A stretch of DNA of 64,000 nucleotides, from positions 1,302,001-1,366,000 of the forward strand of contig NZ_JARUBP010000001.1 of NCBI RefSeq assembly GCF_029626225.1, written 5' to 3'. Of this stretch, positions 26,316-35,161 are shown in pieces (positions within the stretch are counted from its first letter, which is position 1; each line of letters begins with the position of its first letter). A program made the translations under genes and the position numbers. The notes beneath the pieces are model-generated. The model was not told the DNA's origin and made no database searches. It was given only the letters and a program-made list of their open reading frames with translations. This DNA is from Asanoa sp. WMMD1127 (GTDB taxonomy: Bacteria; Actinomycetota; Actinomycetes; Mycobacteriales; Micromonosporaceae).

Positions 26316-27062
26316 TCACTGGGTGGCGGCTTCGAGGAGGGCGCGGAGGCGGGCCACCGCAGCCGCATCTCCGTCCACCCGGACCGCGTTGTCGCCCAGC
26401 CGCCGCCAGAGCCACAGCAGCACGTCGTGGGGTGCGCCGGACACCTGGGCGACGGCCTGGCCGGCCGTGTCGGGCGCGATGTCGACGCTGCCGTGGTGAA
26501 GCCGGACCAGCCAGCGCGCGCCGCCGGCACTGACCAGCACCGACTTGTTGCCGTCGGCGCGCAGCAGGTCGCCGAAATCTTCGGGCCAGTTGCGGGTGGC
26601 GTAGGACAGGAACACCTCGAGCACCTCGGCGATGCCGTCGTCGGCCAGCTCGGCCGGGATCGGCGAGATGGGGAAGCCGGCGGCCAGCTCGGCGTCGACG
26701 CGGTGGATCACCGTCTCCTGTGCCATCCGGCGGACCCAGAAGCCGACGGTCTGATCCGGCTCGTACCACGTCGGGCACGGCTGGTCGTCGGGGCGCTCGG
26801 CGAACTCGGCGACGAGCTCGGCGTGGGCCCGGTCGAGCAGCGCCAGCGACTTCTCGCCGGTCGGCTCCGGCGGCCAGGCCTCGGGCAGCTTGCCCAGCCG
26901 CATGGTCTCGACCTTGTGCAGGTAGACGTGGGCGACGTGGTCGACCAGGGCGTCGACCGTCCACCCCGGACAGGACGGCACCGGCGCGGAGAGGTCGACG
27001 GCGGCCGCGCGCAGGTCGGCGAAGTCGGCCTCGAGGGACCGGAGGAACACGTCGCGGGTCAT
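26316..27062 (-). CDS. Maleylpyruvate isomerase family / mycothiol-dependent-type protein
   Basis: 248 residues. The N-terminal four-helix DinB-like domain reads DLSAPVPSCPGWTVDALVDHVAHVY, the typical opening of the actinobacterial maleylpyruvate isomerase-like family (TIGR03083-type), and the metal histidines would be in VDHVAHVY and QETVIHRVDAE. A C-terminal ~90-residue domain (LHHGSVDIAPDTAGQAVAQVSGAPHDVLLWLWRR) is the usual partner. Members may use mycothiol as cofactor; the substrate is unknown for most. ATG 27062 is used. Shine-Dalgarno absent or very weak. Confidence 0.85.
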   Translation of the reverse strand: MTRDVFLRSLEADFADLRAAAVDLSAPVPSCPGWTVDALVDHVAHVYLHKVETMRLGKLPEAWPPEPTGEKSLALLDRAHAELVAEFAERPDDQPCPTWYEPDQTVGFWVRRMAQETVIHRVDAELAAGFPISPIPAELADDGIAEVLEVFLSYATRNWPEDFGDLLRADGNKSVLVSAGGARWLVRLHHGSVDIAPDTAGQAVAQVSGAPHDVLLWLWRRLGDNAVRVDGDAAAVARLRALLEAATQ

Positions 27063-27100
27063 GCCGCACAGCAAACCAGATCGGTGTGACAGAACGCGCG

Positions 27101-28390
27101 TCAGACCCGCTCGGCCACCGCCGGCACGACGTGGACGCGCGGCACCGGGCGCAGGCGCATCCGCAGCCGGCTGCCGCTGTGCCGCAGCTGCACGACGAGC
27201 GACAGCGTGGTCGCCGCCAGCGCCACAATCCCGCCCAGCCAGATCGCGGCGCCGGGCCCGGCGTGGTCGGCCAGCCAGCCCACCAGCGGCCCCGAGACCG
27301 GGTTGAGCCCCATGAAGACAAACACCCAGAGGGCCATGACCCGCCCGCGGTACGCGGCGTCGGTGCCGAGCTGGATCCGCTGGTTGGCCGCCTGCGCGAA
27401 GAAGACCATGAAGAACCCGGTGGGTACGAGCGCGACGACGACCAGCCAGTAGAGGGGCAGCACGCCGACCACGATGGCGAGCGCGCTGAACACGATCGCC
27501 GACGTGATCACGGTGTAGGCCGAGGGGCGGGCGCGCCGGGTGCCGCCGACCAGGGCGCCGACCAGGGCGCCCAGGCCGACCGCGGTGGTGAACAGGCCGA
27601 ACGACGCGGCGCCGGTGTTGAAGCCGTTCTTGGCCAGCGCCTGCAGCGTCACGGGGAAGTTGAACAGCGTGAAGGCCAGCGTGCTCATCAGCACCATCGG
27701 CAGCATGAGGTCGGGCCGGCGCAGCACGTAGCGCAGGCCGTCGACCACCTTCGCCGGCTCGCGGTTCGCCGCCGGCGTGAGGTCGGAGCGGTAGAGCTCG
27801 GCCGGCCGCATCCGGCCCAGGCAGAGCAGCGGTCCGGCAGCCAGGACGGCGCTGAGCACGAAGACCGGCCCGACGTCGAACAGCGCGATGGCGACACCGG
27901 CGATCGACGGCCCGATCACCCGTGCGCTGTTGAAGGTGGCCGCGGACAGGCCGAGCGCGTTGGGCAGCAGCGAGGTCTCGACGAGCTCCGAGACGAACGA
28001 CTGGCGCACCGGCGTCTCGACGGCGCTGGCCACACCGAGCAGGAGGGCGAACACGTAGACGTGCCAGAGCTGGGCCGCGCCGGCCACCACCAGGAGGCTG
28101 AACAGCACGCACAGCACGGTCCAGGCGGCGTTGGCGACGAGCAGGATCCTGCGCTTGTCGTAGCGGTCGGCGAGCCGGCCGGAGATCAGCGTGAGCGCGA
28201 GCACGGGGGTGAACTGCAGGGCGGTCACGATGCCCAGCTGCGCGGCCGTGCCGCCCAGCTCGAACACCAGCCAGTCCTGGGTGGTGAACATCATCCAGAC
28301 GCCGATCAGCTTGACCAGCTGACCGATCGCGAAGAGCCGGTAGTTCCGCACCTGGAGCGACTGGAACGTCGTGTTGAGCCGGGCCCGCAA
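27101..28390 (-). CDS. MFS transporter (EntS-like group)
   Basis: About 429 residues, 12 predicted membrane spans. The motif-A loop reads SGRLADRYDKRRIL after helix 2. The family resembles the MFS_3/EntS group of exporters (siderophores, drugs). Start choice: ATG 28429 has no Shine-Dalgarno, whereas TTG 28390 has a perfect AGGAGG 10 nt upstream and begins exactly at the conserved LRARLNTTFQSLQVRNYRLFA; the latter is preferred here. The MarR gene lies directly upstream on the same strand, a common regulator-exporter pairing, so MarR-controlled efflux is inferred. Confidence 0.85.
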   Translation of the reverse strand: MRARLNTTFQSLQVRNYRLFAIGQLVKLIGVWMMFTTQDWLVFELGGTAAQLGIVTALQFTPVLALTLISGRLADRYDKRRILLVANAAWTVLCVLFSLLVVAGAAQLWHVYVFALLLGVASAVETPVRQSFVSELVETSLLPNALGLSAATFNSARVIGPSIAGVAIALFDVGPVFVLSAVLAAGPLLCLGRMRPAELYRSDLTPAANREPAKVVDGLRYVLRRPDLMLPMVLMSTLAFTLFNFPVTLQALAKNGFNTGAASFGLFTTAVGLGALVGALVGGTRRARPSAYTVITSAIVFSALAIVVGVLPLYWLVVVALVPTGFFMVFFAQAANQRIQLGTDAAYRGRVMALWVFVFMGLNPVSGPLVGWLADHAGPGAAIWLGGIVALAATTLSLVVQLRHSGSRLRMRLRPVPRVHVVPAVAERV

Positions 28391-28457
28391 GACTGTTGCG
28401 CCTCCTAGAGAGATCCGCGTACGCGTCATCCACGCAGGACGAAGCGACGCGGCCGGC

Positions 28458-28907
28458 TCAGGCGCGCGCGACTTTTTGCAGGATCTCCGCGGCCCGGCGG
28501 AGCGTCTCCCGCTCCTCCGGGGTCAGCGCGGCGAGTCGAGGGGCCAGCCACTCGTCACGGGCCCGCTCGTGCTGGGCGAGGATGGCCCGACCCGCCTCGG
28601 TGGCGGCCAGGATCACCTGGCGCCCGTCGGTCGGATGCGGGGTCCGCTGCACCAGCCCGCGCTCCTCCAGCTTGGCGACGATCTTGGTCATCGTCGGCGG
28701 CTGGACTCGTTCGACGTCGGCGAGTTCCCGGGGGGACAGCGCGCCGGCCAGCTGGAGGCTGGTCAGGGCGGAGAGCTGGGTAACCGTGAGATCGCCGACC
28801 GGGCGGGTCTGCCTGACCCGCCTGTTGAACCGGGTGATCGCGTCGCGCAGAGATGAGGCGAGCTGCGCCACCGAGACGCGTTTTGCCGTCACCGTCCGCT
28901 CCGTCAC
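28458..28907 (-). CDS. MarR family transcriptional regulator
   Basis: 149 residues with a winged helix-turn-helix: LTVTQLSALTSLQLAGALSPRELADVERVQPPTMTKIVAKLEERGLVQRTPHPTDGRQVILAATEAGRA, shown here by segments: recognition helix around PPTMTKIVAKLEE and wing DGRQVILA. MarR proteins repress their own gene and adjacent transporters until a small ligand binds. It sits upstream of the MFS gene on the same strand. The GTG start at 28907 has no good Shine-Dalgarno, but a -10 box ends 7 nt before it, suggesting a leaderless message. Confidence 0.93.
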   Translation of the reverse strand: MTERTVTAKRVSVAQLASSLRDAITRFNRRVRQTRPVGDLTVTQLSALTSLQLAGALSPRELADVERVQPPTMTKIVAKLEERGLVQRTPHPTDGRQVILAATEAGRAILAQHERARDEWLAPRLAALTPEERETLRRAAEILQKVARA

Positions 28908-28914
28908 GATCCTT

Positions 28915-28920
28915 AGCCTA
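28915..28920 (-). promoter_or_regulatory. Candidate -10 box of the leaderless marR-type gene
   Basis: On the minus strand TAGGCT is followed by 7 nt and the GTG start at 28907. It is part of TTAGGCTAA, which also equals the core of the DtxR/IdeR iron box; the flanks do not match that box, so iron control is not claimed. Confidence 0.4.
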
Positions 28921-28960
28921 ACTAATGAGCCGGGCTAACAACCAGCGAGTATGGCCCCGG

Positions 28961-30436
28961 TCACGAGATCAGCGTCTCGATGGGACCCCGCAGGAAGTAG
29001 ACCACGAACAGGGCGGCGACGGCGTACAACAGGGGGTGAACCTCGCGGGCCTTGCCCTTGGCCAGCTTGATCAGGACGTACGAGACGATGCCGGCCCCGA
29101 TGCCGTTGGAGATGGAGTAGGTGAACGGCATCAGCACGATGGTCAGGAAGGCCGGCACCGCGATCTCGTAGTCGGTCCAGTCGATGCTGCGCACCGCGGT
29201 CATCATCAGGAAGCCGACGATCACCAGGGCGGCCGACGCGGCCTCGAACGGCACGACGGTGACCAGCGGCGCGATGAACATGGCCAGCAGGAACAGGCCG
29301 CCGGTGACCAGGTTGGCCACGCCGGTGCGGGCACCCTCGGCGACGCCGGACGCGCTCTCGATGTAGGACGTGTTGCTGGAGACGCTGGCCGCGCCGCCGG
29401 CCGCGGCCGCGACGGAGTCGACGAGCAGGATCTCCCGCGTACGCGGTGGCATGCCGCTCTCGTCGAGCAGGCCGCCCTCCTGGCCGACCGCGACCATCGT
29501 GCCCATCGTGTCGAAGAAGTCCGTAATCAGCAGCGTGAACACGAACATCAGCACGATCAGCCAGCCGGCGCTCGACCACGAGTCGAGCACGTTGAACTTG
29601 CCCAGCAGCGACAGGTCGGGCAGGTCGACGATGGTGTCCGGCAGCTTGGGCACATTGAGCGACCAGCCGCTCGGGTTGGGCTTGCCGTCGACGAACGACG
29701 GACCGATCTTGCCGATCGCCTCGACGATGATCGCCAGCACGGTGGCCGACAGGATGCCGATCAAGATGGCGCCGCGGACCCGGCGCACGAACAGGATGAT
29801 CGTCAACAGCAGGGCGAACACGAAGACGAGCGCCGGCCAGGTGACCAGGCGGCCGTTGATGCCGAGCCCGACAGGGACGGTGGTGCCGGCGGCGTCCGGG
29901 ATGCGGCGCACGAAGCCCGCGTCGACGAGACCGATGATCGTGAGGAAGAGGCCGATGCCGACGCCGATGGCCGCCTTGAGCTGGGTCGGCACCGAGCGGA
30001 AGATGGTCTCCCGCAGGCCGGTCAGCACCAAAATGGCGATCAGCACACCCTCGATGACCACGAGGCCCATCGCGTCGGCCCAGGTCATCTGGGGCGCGAT
30101 CTCGTAGGCCACCATCGCGTTGACGCCGAGGCCGGCGGCCAGCGCCAGCGGGAAGCGGGCGACCACGCCCATCAGGATCGTCATCACGCCGGCGACCAGC
30201 GCGGTCGCGGCGGCGATGGCGGCCACCGCCAGCTGCGCGCCGGTGGCGTCGGTGGCGCTGCCGAGGATCAGCGGGTTCAGCACCACGATGTAGGCCATCG
30301 TGAAGAAGGTCGCGAAGCCGCCGCGGACCTCCTGGCCGATGGAGGATCCACGGTCGCTGATGGAGAAGTAGCGGTCGAAGCCGCTGCGCGGGTGGTCGGG
30401 CGTCGTTGCCCGTGGCGTGGTCGGTGCCTCGGTCAT
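28961..30436 (-). CDS. NCS2 family purine (guanine/hypoxanthine-type) permease
   Basis: 491 residues, about 13 membrane spans. It matches the AzgA/PbuG branch of NCS2 proton symporters: GGFATFFTMAYIVVLNP, GLGVNAMVAYEIAP, the substrate-site segment LITDFFDTMGTMVAVGQE and the half-helix SVSSNTSYIESASGVAEGARTG. It takes up purine bases. ATG 30436 is preferred over an upstream extension because GGAG lies 6-7 nt before it. It is divergent from the DUF2530 gene (30526), with an 89-bp shared promoter region. Confidence 0.93.
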   Translation of the reverse strand: MTEAPTTPRATTPDHPRSGFDRYFSISDRGSSIGQEVRGGFATFFTMAYIVVLNPLILGSATDATGAQLAVAAIAAATALVAGVMTILMGVVARFPLALAAGLGVNAMVAYEIAPQMTWADAMGLVVIEGVLIAILVLTGLRETIFRSVPTQLKAAIGVGIGLFLTIIGLVDAGFVRRIPDAAGTTVPVGLGINGRLVTWPALVFVFALLLTIILFVRRVRGAILIGILSATVLAIIVEAIGKIGPSFVDGKPNPSGWSLNVPKLPDTIVDLPDLSLLGKFNVLDSWSSAGWLIVLMFVFTLLITDFFDTMGTMVAVGQEGGLLDESGMPPRTREILLVDSVAAAAGGAASVSSNTSYIESASGVAEGARTGVANLVTGGLFLLAMFIAPLVTVVPFEAASAALVIVGFLMMTAVRSIDWTDYEIAVPAFLTIVLMPFTYSISNGIGAGIVSYVLIKLAKGKAREVHPLLYAVAALFVVYFLRGPIETLIS

Positions 30437-30525
30437 GGCGGGCTCCACGGAGATCATCGATATGACCTGGGCATATTGCCACAGCCGGTGTTTCACCGAA
30501 AGATCTTCCTGGTTACCCTTTTCGA

Positions 30526-30792
30526 GTGGCTGACCAGCAACAACCACGGGTGGCGCCGCTCGACCCGCCGATGACGCCGTTCGCGGTGGGCGGGATGGTG
30601 GTCTGGGCCGTCGTCGGCCTCGTCGTGCTCGCCTTTTTCCGCGATGGGCGCGAAAACTGGCTGTGGACCTGCCTGGCGGGCTTCCTGCTCGGCCTGCCCG
30701 GCCTCGCGGTCATGATCCGGCACGACGCCAACCGCCGGCGCCGGCTGGCCGCGGCTCAGTCGTCGACCGACTCGACCTCGCCGTCGTCGTAG
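30526..30792 (+). CDS. DUF2530 membrane protein
   Basis: 88 residues with two hydrophobic spans (GGMVVWAVVGLVVLAFF and the WTCLAGFLLGLPGLAVMI segment) joined by a short loop RDGRENWLW, matching the actinobacterial DUF2530 family (Rv0879c-like). Function unknown. GTG 30526 has no Shine-Dalgarno but a TACCCT box at 30514-30519, six bases before it, so a leaderless start is likely. Its last 37 bp overlap the end of the convergent DUF3027 gene. Confidence 0.85.
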   Translation: MADQQQPRVAPLDPPMTPFAVGGMVVWAVVGLVVLAFFRDGRENWLWTCLAGFLLGLPGLAVMIRHDANRRRRLAAAQSSTDSTSPSS

Positions 30793-31502
30793 ACCGTCGG
30801 CAGCTCGTCAGGCGCTGCGGCGGGAGTCTCGGCGAGCGCCTCGGAGTGCGCGCCGCAGCCGTGGTCGGCGCTGACCGCCCGGCCGTCGTCGGGGGCGAAC
30901 ATGTTGCCGCACACCCCGAACGCCTGGCGCAGCGCACCGGCCAGCGGCAGATAGAAGCCACAGCTCAGGCAGCGGGCGGCGGCGGGCGCGGCGGTGGAGA
31001 TGGCGGCCTCGGGGCCGTGGTCGCCGTCGTACCACCGCTGGGCGGTCTCCTCGCGACCCTCCTTGGACATCACCCGCGGGCGGCCGAGGCCGAGCTCCCA
31101 GGCCACCTCGTCGACCGCCGGGTCGTCGGAGAGCGTGTAGCCCGGCACCAGCCGGTCGTCGTCGGCCGGGGTCAGCAGCAGGTCGCCGACACCGAGGTCA
31201 CCGGGCTGGAGCCGGTCCTGCCAGGGGACCCAGCTCGGGGCGAGCAACGCGTCGGGGCCGGGCAGCAGCACGGTCTCGCAGACGGTCACGTGCTTGCTGC
31301 GTGAGACGCGGGTCACCGTGACGCCCCAGCGCCAACCCCGATATCCGGGGGTTTCGCAGGCAAAGTAGTGGGTGACCAGCCGCTCGCCCTCGGCGACGGC
31401 CTCGAGGTGGGGACCCACCTCGGAGGGGTCGACCTCGGTGACCGCCGCCCGCGCGAGGTCGACGGCCGCGGCACAGACCTGGTCGAGCTTCGCGGATCGC
31501 AC
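30756..31502 (-). CDS. DUF3027 family protein
   Basis: 248 residues, soluble. Conserved segments: HYFACETPGYRGWRWGVTVTRV, TVCETVLLPGPDALLAP and WVPWQDRLQPGDLGVGDLL, which define DUF3027 (Rv0877-like). A Cys cluster near the C-terminus (RCLSCGFYLPL ... VCGNMFAPDDGR ... HGCG) suggests a zinc knuckle. Function unknown; possibly nucleic-acid associated. Start GTG 31502 is preferred because AGGAG stands 7 nt upstream and conserved sequence begins there. It is divergent from the MFS gene at 31581 and overlaps the convergent DUF2530 gene by 37 bp. Confidence 0.85.
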   Translation of the reverse strand: MRSAKLDQVCAAAVDLARAAVTEVDPSEVGPHLEAVAEGERLVTHYFACETPGYRGWRWGVTVTRVSRSKHVTVCETVLLPGPDALLAPSWVPWQDRLQPGDLGVGDLLLTPADDDRLVPGYTLSDDPAVDEVAWELGLGRPRVMSKEGREETAQRWYDGDHGPEAAISTAAPAAARCLSCGFYLPLAGALRQAFGVCGNMFAPDDGRAVSADHGCGAHSEALAETPAAAPDELPTVYDDGEVESVDD

Positions 31503-31580
31503 GGCGGCACTCCTGGTCACCCGGACATTCTTCACTACGCGTGTGGGCCTCCGACACCGGGATGGGAGAGGATGGGGCGC

Positions 31581-33290
31581 ATGCCGTTGATACGCCGCAC
31601 GGGGTCGACGCTCGGCCGGTTCGTCGGCTCGACCGTCAAGGGCGGCCGGCTCGTGAGCCGGGGTGTCCGCCGCGGCGTCGGCACCGCCCGCTCCAAGGGC
31701 GCCCGGGGCGAAACCGGCATGATGCGCCTGTTCGACCTGCACGCGGCCTCCTGTGCCGGCGACACGTTGATCACCATCGGCCTGGCCGGCACCATCTTCT
31801 TCGACGTCCCCCTCGGCGAGGCCCGCACCAAGGTCGCGCTCTACCTGCTCGTCACGATGATCCCGTTCGCCCTGCTGGCGCCCGTGGTCGGCCCGCTGCT
31901 CGACCACTTCCGCCACGGCCGGCGTTGGGCCCTGGCCGCCACGTTCCTCGGCCGGGCCTTCCTGGTCTGGGCGGTGGCCGACAACACCGACTCCCTGGCC
32001 CTCTATCCGGCGGCGTTCGGGGTGCTCGCGCTTTCCCGGGCGTACGGCGTGGCCAGATCCGCGGCCGTCCCCCGGCTCCTGCCCGAAGGGCTCGGCCTGT
32101 CCCAGGCGGGCGCCCGGGCCAGCATCTACGGCACAGTGGCGGGCGCGATCGCCGCGCCGATCGGCGTCGCCGCGTTCGCCATCGGCCCCCAGTGGCCCCT
32201 GCGCATCGCCGCCGTGATCTTCCTGGTCGGCATGGTGATCTCGCTGCGGCTGCCCGGCCGAGCCGACGCCGACCCGCCGGAGCAGGTGCCGAGGCCGATA
32301 GCGGCCATCTTCGGCGCGCTGCGCCGCAACGGCGACCGGCCGCTCTCCGGGCGCCTGGTGATCGCGACGCTGATCGGCAGCGCCACGCTCCGCGCGTTCT
32401 ACGGCTTCCTGCTGCTCTTCCTGGCCTTCGCGGTCAAGGGCGGCTATCTCGACACGACGCTGTTCGGCCGCGACCTCAGCGACGGGATGGCGCTGTCCGT
32501 GATGGGCGCCGCGCTCGGCGTCGGCACGTTCCTGGCCACGGCGCTGGGCACCCGGCTGCGCATCCACCGGCCGGTCGCCCTGCAGTCCAGCGGCCTGATC
32601 ATCGTGGCCGGCCTGGCCGTGCTCACCACGATCGGCTTCTCGCTGGCCATGGTGGCGCTGCTTTGCCTGGTCACGGCCGTGATGAGCGGCATCGCCAAGC
32701 TGTCCGGCGACGCGACGATCCAGGAGCGCGTGCCGGAGCGGCTGCGGGCCAGCGCGTTCGCGCACTCCGAGACCGTGCTGATGCTGGCGTTCGTCGCGGG
32801 TGGCGGGCTCGGCCTGATCCCGGTCACCGGCCGGGTCGGCATCGGGCTGCTGGCCGGCCTCGCCGCGCTCGTCGCCCTGCGCTCGGTGCTGGTCGCCGGC
32901 CGGTTGCGCAAGGAACGGCTGCACGGCCGGTTCGACGTGGAGGCGACCCCGGACGACCCGGAGCCGGTGCCCGCGTCGCAGGACGGCCGGCCCGCCGCGC
33001 CGCACGGGCCACGCGCCGAGCCGCGGGCTCCGGCCACGGGTCAGCCGCCGCGGCCGCGCGCCGAGGCGCCCACCGCCGAGTTCCCCAGGTCGAGCCGGCG
33101 TGGCTGGTGGCGGCGGTCGCGGCCCGAGCGCCCGGACGCCACCAAGCCGATGCCGGCCGCCGCCGAACAGGCCGACGGCACCACCCAGACCGTGGTGGCG
33201 CCGCCGGGCTACCACGTCTATCGCCCGAGCAACCCGGTCGACGGCCCCGGCGAGGACCCCTGGCGCGACACCGCCGGCCCACCGGCGTGA
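31581..33290 (+). CDS. MFS transporter with long cytoplasmic C-terminal tail
   Basis: 569 residues: a ~45-residue basic N-terminus, ~12 membrane spans, then a ~110-residue disordered Pro/Ala/Arg-rich tail ending in GEDPWRDTAGPPA. It corresponds to the large actinobacterial MFS protein found near cspB and DUF3027 genes (Rv0876c-like, from memory). Cargo unknown. ATG 31581 is taken; GGAGAGG lies about 10 nt upstream. Its stop overlaps the mqnB start (GTGA), so it shares a message with the menaquinone genes. Confidence 0.85.
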   Translation: MPLIRRTGSTLGRFVGSTVKGGRLVSRGVRRGVGTARSKGARGETGMMRLFDLHAASCAGDTLITIGLAGTIFFDVPLGEARTKVALYLLVTMIPFALLAPVVGPLLDHFRHGRRWALAATFLGRAFLVWAVADNTDSLALYPAAFGVLALSRAYGVARSAAVPRLLPEGLGLSQAGARASIYGTVAGAIAAPIGVAAFAIGPQWPLRIAAVIFLVGMVISLRLPGRADADPPEQVPRPIAAIFGALRRNGDRPLSGRLVIATLIGSATLRAFYGFLLLFLAFAVKGGYLDTTLFGRDLSDGMALSVMGAALGVGTFLATALGTRLRIHRPVALQSSGLIIVAGLAVLTTIGFSLAMVALLCLVTAVMSGIAKLSGDATIQERVPERLRASAFAHSETVLMLAFVAGGGLGLIPVTGRVGIGLLAGLAALVALRSVLVAGRLRKERLHGRFDVEATPDDPEPVPASQDGRPAAPHGPRAEPRAPATGQPPRPRAEAPTAEFPRSSRRGWWRRSRPERPDATKPMPAAAEQADGTTQTVVAPPGYHVYRPSNPVDGPGEDPWRDTAGPPA

Positions 33291-33940
33291 CCGGCGGCAC
33301 CGCCGCCCGCGGAGCGCGTCTGCTGTTGGTGACGGCTGTCGAGGCCGAGGCTGATGCCGTTCGGGGCGGGCTCGACGGGCGGGTCGCCGTCGCGGCCGTG
33401 GGTGTCGGGCCGGCCGCGGCCGCTGCCGGCACCGCTCGGCTGCTGGCGCTGGCGGAGGCGGGCGGTCGCCCGTACCACGGGGTGATCTGCCTGGGGATCG
33501 GCGGCGGGATCGCGGGTCGCGTCGAGATCGGTGGCGTGGCGATCGCGACGCGCAGCGTGGCCGCCGACCTGGGTGCCGAGACGCCCGACGGGTTCCTGTC
33601 GATCGACGACCTCGGCTTCGGATCGGCCCGGGTCGACGCGGACGCCGGTCTGGTCGCCCGCCTGCGCGCGGCGCTGCCCGACGCGGTCGCCGGCACGGTG
33701 CTGACCGTGAGCACCGTCACGGGCACGGCCGCGTCAACCGAGGCGCTCGTCACCCGTTTCCCGGACGCGGTGGCCGAGGGCATGGAGGGCTACGGTGTCG
33801 CGTGCGCGGCCGCCGGCCTGCCGTTCGCCGAGGTCAGGACGATCTCCAACCTGGTCGGTCCGCGCGACCGGTCGGCCTGGCGCATCCCCGCGGCGCTCGC
33901 CGCCCTGACCGGGGTGGGCCGGACGCTGGGGTTAGCGTGA
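33287..33940 (+). CDS. mqnB: Futalosine hydrolase
   Basis: 217 residues, nucleoside phosphorylase/hydrolase fold. Family features: LLLVTAVEAEADAVRGGL, GVICLGIGGGIAGR, and the active-site region AEGMEGYGVACAAAGLPFAEVRTISN. It cleaves hypoxanthine from futalosine in the alternative menaquinone pathway. It directly precedes mqnD with a GTGA overlap, which strongly supports the pathway assignment, and it follows the MFS gene with another GTGA overlap. Confidence 0.9.
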   Translation: MTGGTAARGARLLLVTAVEAEADAVRGGLDGRVAVAAVGVGPAAAAAGTARLLALAEAGGRPYHGVICLGIGGGIAGRVEIGGVAIATRSVAADLGAETPDGFLSIDDLGFGSARVDADAGLVARLRAALPDAVAGTVLTVSTVTGTAASTEALVTRFPDAVAEGMEGYGVACAAAGLPFAEVRTISNLVGPRDRSAWRIPAALAALTGVGRTLGLA

Positions 33941-34779
33941 CAGGCATGGCGCTCTCGCTGGCCTTCTCGCCGTGCCCCAACGACACGTTCGTCTTCTACG
34001 CGCTGGCGCACGGCCTGGTGCCGGGTGCGCCGCCGGTCGAGGTGACCTACGCCGACGTCGACGTGACCAACACGGCCGCCGAAAAGGGCGCGTTCGACCT
34101 GGTCAAGGTCAGTTACGCGGCGCTGCCGTGGCTGATGGACGACTACGAGCTGCTGCCCTGCGGCGGGGCGCTCGGCCGGGGCTGTGGGCCGCTCGTGCTG
34201 ACCCGGCGGGACGGCCCGCGCGACCTCGACGGCGCCCGGGTCGCGGTGCCCGGCGACCGGACCACGGCGTACCTGCTGTTCCGGCTCTGGGCCACAGGGC
34301 AGCAGCCGGCGGCGATCGACGTCGTGCCGTTCCACGAGATCATGCCCGCGGTCGCGGCCGGGACCTACGACGCCGGCCTGGTCATCCACGAGGCCCGGTT
34401 CACCTATCCGCGGCACGGGCTGACCGCGCTGGTCGACCTCGGCGAATGGTGGGAGGGCGACACGGGACTGCCGATCCCGCTGGGAGCGATCCTGGCCAAG
34501 CGCGGCACCGTCGACCCGGCGGCCGCGACCGAGTGGGTACGCGACTCCGTGCGCCAGGCCTGGGCCGACCCTTCGGCGAGCCGCGCCTACGTGCTCGCCC
34601 ACGCCCAGGAGATGGAGCAGGCCGTGGTCGACCAGCACATCGCGCTCTATGTCAACGAGTTCACCGAGGACCTCGGCGCCGAGGGCCGCAAAGCCATCGA
34701 CGCCCTCCTCGGCCGCGCCGCCGCTGCGGGGCTCGTTCCTCAGATCTCCAGTTCGCGGGCGACCGCGTGGAGCAGCTGA
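33937..34779 (+). CDS. mqnD: 1,4-dihydroxy-6-naphthoate synthase
   Basis: 280 residues (GTG 33937; ATG 33946 possible). It has a periplasmic-binding-protein-like fold with LAFSPCPNDTFVFYALAHG at the N-terminus, KVSYAALPWLMDDYELLPCGGALGRGCGPLV and LVIHEARFTYPRHGL (the catalytic His region), all MqnD hallmarks. It converts cyclic dehypoxanthine futalosine to 1,4-dihydroxy-6-naphthoate. Translationally coupled to mqnB. The last 40 bp overlap the end of the convergent cold-shock gene. Confidence 0.92.
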   Translation: MTGMALSLAFSPCPNDTFVFYALAHGLVPGAPPVEVTYADVDVTNTAAEKGAFDLVKVSYAALPWLMDDYELLPCGGALGRGCGPLVLTRRDGPRDLDGARVAVPGDRTTAYLLFRLWATGQQPAAIDVVPFHEIMPAVAAGTYDAGLVIHEARFTYPRHGLTALVDLGEWWEGDTGLPIPLGAILAKRGTVDPAAATEWVRDSVRQAWADPSASRAYVLAHAQEMEQAVVDQHIALYVNEFTEDLGAEGRKAIDALLGRAAAAGLVPQISSSRATAWSS

Positions 34780-35126
34780 GCGACCTGCTGGGCCGTCTTC
34801 TTGTCAGGGAACCGGCCGCGGCGCAGGTCGGGCTGGACCCGGGCCTCGAGCACCTTGATCATGTCTTCGACCATGCCCTGCAGCTCTTCGGCGGGGCGGC
34901 GGCGGAGCTCGGCCACCGACGGCGGGGCCTCGAGCAGCTTGACGCCGAGCGCCTGCGCGCCCTTGCGGCTGTCGACCACGCCGAACTCGATGCGCTGGCC
35001 ACCCTTGAGGTCGGTGACGCCGGCTGGCAGCGCGCCCTTGGGCAGGAACACGTCGCCACCCTCGTCACTGGTGACGAACCCGTATCCCTTGGTCGCGTCG
35101 AACCACTTCACTCGCCCGGTCGGCAC
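34740..35126 (-). CDS. Cold-shock domain protein with C-terminal extension
   Basis: 128 residues. The first ~66 residues form a cold-shock domain: GRVKWFDATKGYGFVTSDEGGDVFLPKGAL, with RNP1 KGYGFV and RNP2-like DVFLP. The C-terminal ~60 residues (VAELRRRPAEELQGMVEDMIKVLEARVQ) form a predicted helical extension, as in actinobacterial CspB-type proteins (Rv0871-like). It binds single-stranded nucleic acid. GTG 35126 has GAGG 5 nt upstream. Its 3' end overlaps mqnD by 40 bp. Confidence 0.93.
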   Translation of the reverse strand: MPTGRVKWFDATKGYGFVTSDEGGDVFLPKGALPAGVTDLKGGQRIEFGVVDSRKGAQALGVKLLEAPPSVAELRRRPAEELQGMVEDMIKVLEARVQPDLRRGRFPDKKTAQQVAQLLHAVARELEI

Positions 35127-35161
35127 TGCAACCTCACTGAATCGCACCTGACTTGCTGACG

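Noticed and set aside
28908-28941. IdeR/DtxR iron box before the MarR gene
   Set aside because: Only the 9-bp core TTAGGCTAA matches; both flanks differ from the consensus, and the core also serves as a -10 box.
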